Shown here: piece after piece, positions 61,880-64,000 of the stretch
How positions within the stretch are numbered: position 1 is the stretch's first letter
Layout of the letters: each line of letters opens with the position of its first letter
Source: Doryteuthis pealeii
Lineage: Eukaryota > Mollusca > Cephalopoda > Myopsida > Loliginidae
Reading direction: 5' to 3'
Assembly (NCBI GenBank): GCA_023376005.1
Contig: CM042152.1
Coordinates: 69,580,139-69,644,138 of the forward strand
Length of the DNA: 64,000 nt
Made by a program: the position numbers and the translations under genes
The notes under the pieces: model-generated
The model's input: only the letters and a program-made list of their open reading frames with translations
Told to the model about the DNA's origin: nothing
The model's database searches: none

Positions 61880-64000
61880 CGATGAAAAAATAGCTTGCGC
61901 ATGCCCGCACCCATAATTAGCACGCATACAGAGGTTTACAAATCTATGTTGCTCATGCTTCTTTGCATGATTGACGCTCTTTTGGTCATTTGGACTAGCT
62001 TTCACGCAGGCCTGTGGCAGCTCAGAAGCACTGGAGAAGCCGAAGTTTGCACGTCCTGGAAGGTACTAAGGGTATTTTTTTGCTTTGTGAATAGTGATAG
62101 GCGATGCTCTCTTTTCTATTACTTATGGTCTTCCATACGAGACTATTGCCTCATCTTAAATTCTTGCTTTTACTTTGTGTATCACACGTTATGGGCGCTC
62201 ATATGGATACCCTCCAGCGAGCGTGCGTATCTAGGATACTTTCTTCGCTGTTCGGACTACGGAACTTGTGCCTCATATCGGGATAACTTCCTTGGTACGT
62301 AATCTCTGTGTGAGCTATCGGACAGAACCTCTTGTGAACCTAACCCTGATATACATTTTGTACTCACTGGGGGTATACCCTCTGTTCTCATTCCGCATAC
62401 CATCATTAGCTGGGTTACAATGTGGGTGTTGTTGAAGCTGTGTGGACTACAATTAGTTTACTTATTTTTAACGGGAATACGAGTGAGATCACATTAACAT
62501 CCGAACGCCGCACGCTGACATCTCTCCAAGGGTAAATTGCAGGAGATAAGTGTGTAATAATTGTCATTTTGTATTTCTCCAGTATAGCCAGACAATCTCC
62601 CACTAGGTGGGGCATAACAGTACTACAGGAGACCACTGGGTAAATTTAAACCCAGGCCATACCCATTTTAAATCAGGCGGTGCAGGTATAGGCTACTATG
62701 AGATGAAAAAGTGGAGTATTAAGAGCACCAACATACCAGGAACTCAACACCAACCAGCCTTCGATGTTACCTATTTATTATCTCTTAAATGCTTGGTCAC
62801 TAGGAGATGACTACAATGTAATAGCAATCTAAGGTAGTACGTACTATTATGTCTTCTCTCTATGTTTGCGTTTTTTTCTTTTTTTGTATAGTAATTGTAT
62901 TGGTTGGTATTAGAAGTTAAACATCTTTTATAAATAGTGTTTTCCTAAGTTATAATGTCTTTTTTTATTTATTATATTTTTTTAATCAGAATTGTGTATC
63001 TTACTTGTCGAATGCCACACATAAATTTATAGGATAAGACAATAGAATTGTTACTACTATAGTGTTGAATGACTATTATCAGATCGTAGAGTTGGTTTGC
63101 ACGTTTGATCAGTTCTGACGTAGCTATTTTATATATGCTTGCGAAAGTATGTATTTATATAAGACGACGCTTGTACACTTAGAGTCAGCTTATTGGAGCT
63201 CACACGATCTTGATCTGATAGTTCTTACAGATATTCGCAAATGTGAGACGTGGGGTATAGTGGTTATCGAATTTCTCGATTATCAGACATTTAACTATTA
63301 TCAGTATATATTCTTTTCGATGGTCTGTCTATTTATATTTTTTTTTTTTATTTTATTCTTAATTGTTTCTCTTGTTTCATATTAAATCTGTGTCTATATT
63401 CATTCTCACTCACGTTCCATAATCGCAAGTGTTATTATTTTTTTGTATTAGTTTATTAGTATTTTATGAGAGTTAAAGTTTATAAAACAAGAACCACTAC
63501 GGGCAATATAGATAACAGGACTGTGGAGTCAAAAAAATTAATGGAAGGTTAGGTATCTATATTTGCCGCAGGGGAATACTCAACACTAGAGATAATATCA
63601 TTAACTCTACTTATAAACTGCATTACATATTCTACGGAGATACTCCTGATAGACACTTCTAGAGACACTAGGGTTACGTGTTTAGGACTTACTGGCGAGA
63701 GCATCAATCTACCATGTCTTATGGTTAAGGTCACCTAGTGTAATGTAATTTTAATAAATCTATTTGAAATGGGTAATGACATTAAGATTGATTGAAAATG
63801 GATGACGCGGTAGAGTAGCAATATAGCATAAGACATTGGGAGTGCATGGATAGAGATCTTGTATTGATCTTATATATGATTTTTTGATTGCTCAATGCCG
63901 GCCAAAAGCTATGCATGGGGACGCGACAGATGACGTAACTATCAGACCAATAATATGATATAGCTCAGTTCAGTATACCAGCGCATTTTACTACGATCAC
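61880..64000. other. Compositionally distinct, unrecognised sequence
   Basis: From about 61890 the sequence loses microsatellites, homopolymers longer than ten and all known repeat families, and CpG becomes frequent (GCGCATGCCCGC, AGCGAGCGTGCG, GACGCGACAG). Several open frames of 60-135 residues show no recognisable domain. It could be unique genomic DNA, a foreign or contaminating segment, or poorly polished contig-end sequence. Confidence 0.4.

Noticed and set aside
62104..62302. Possible exon in the right-end region
   Set aside because: Frames of 60-135 residues with no motif, no clear splice sites and stop-dense flanks.

Overview
This window looks like intergenic, repeat-dominated nuclear DNA from an animal. 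It is AT-rich, packed with (TA)n, (TG)n, (GATA)n and polypyrimidine tracts, and filled with tRNA-derived SINEs, Helitron-like elements, MITEs, fold-back elements and small ribozyme-bearing repeats. The mixture is compatible with a mollusc, perhaps a cephalopod, but no diagnostic gene is present, so the taxonomic guess is weak. I found no protein-coding gene I would defend. The longer open frames translate microsatellites, polypyrimidine tracts or SINE sequence. No genuine tRNA or rRNA gene was found, only derivatives.

The repeats fall into families, named here for convenience. SINE-1 to SINE-5 and a Phe-like SINE have tRNA-like heads. One SINE carries a 5S-rRNA-like head. Fam4 is a ~600 bp element whose 3' tail (GGTTGATATGCCATAAAAC, then AACC repeats) is shared with SINE-5 and the 5S SINE. 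Hel-1/1b/1c, Hel-2 and Hel-3 are non-autonomous Helitron-like families: most copies start with TC, end with CTAG and sit between A and T. There are several MITEs, one pair with 8-bp target duplications. F and P repeats carry a CCAAT-to-TATA promoter-like module. G is a GC-rich retroposon. There are also many fold-backs.

Layout. 1-6.2 kb: Fam4, R1/R2, F, SINE-1 and SINE-5. 6.5-10.4 kb: tandem SINE-3 interrupted by a MITE, SINE-1 pair, CT-rich tract. 11.6-18.5 kb: Hel-1, Hel-2 and Hel-3 copies, two Hel-2 copies head-to-tail. 18.8-28 kb: TG/TA satellites broken by SINE-1 and hammerhead-bearing elements. 28-37 kb: nested SINEs and Fam4, large fold-backs, a minisatellite split by a solo LTR. 38-43 kb: SINE clusters, P, MITE-B. 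43-49 kb: GATA minisatellites, tandem 5S SINE, polypyrimidine tract. 49-55 kb: Hel-3, Hel-1/1b/1c, hammerhead, fold-backs. 55.8-58 kb: GC-rich G repeats and a 181-bp tandem array. 58-61 kb: nested Hel-1 long copies. 61.9-64 kb: a compositionally different, unrecognised stretch.

The most interesting content is a set of hammerhead self-cleaving RNA motifs. Two are intact to the base (22713-22754 and, on the minus strand, 30823-30864), one is nearly intact (51935-51981), and several are decayed. In the animal literature such motifs occur in Penelope-like elements and retrozymes. The clear nested insertions allow a relative chronology of element activity to be read directly.
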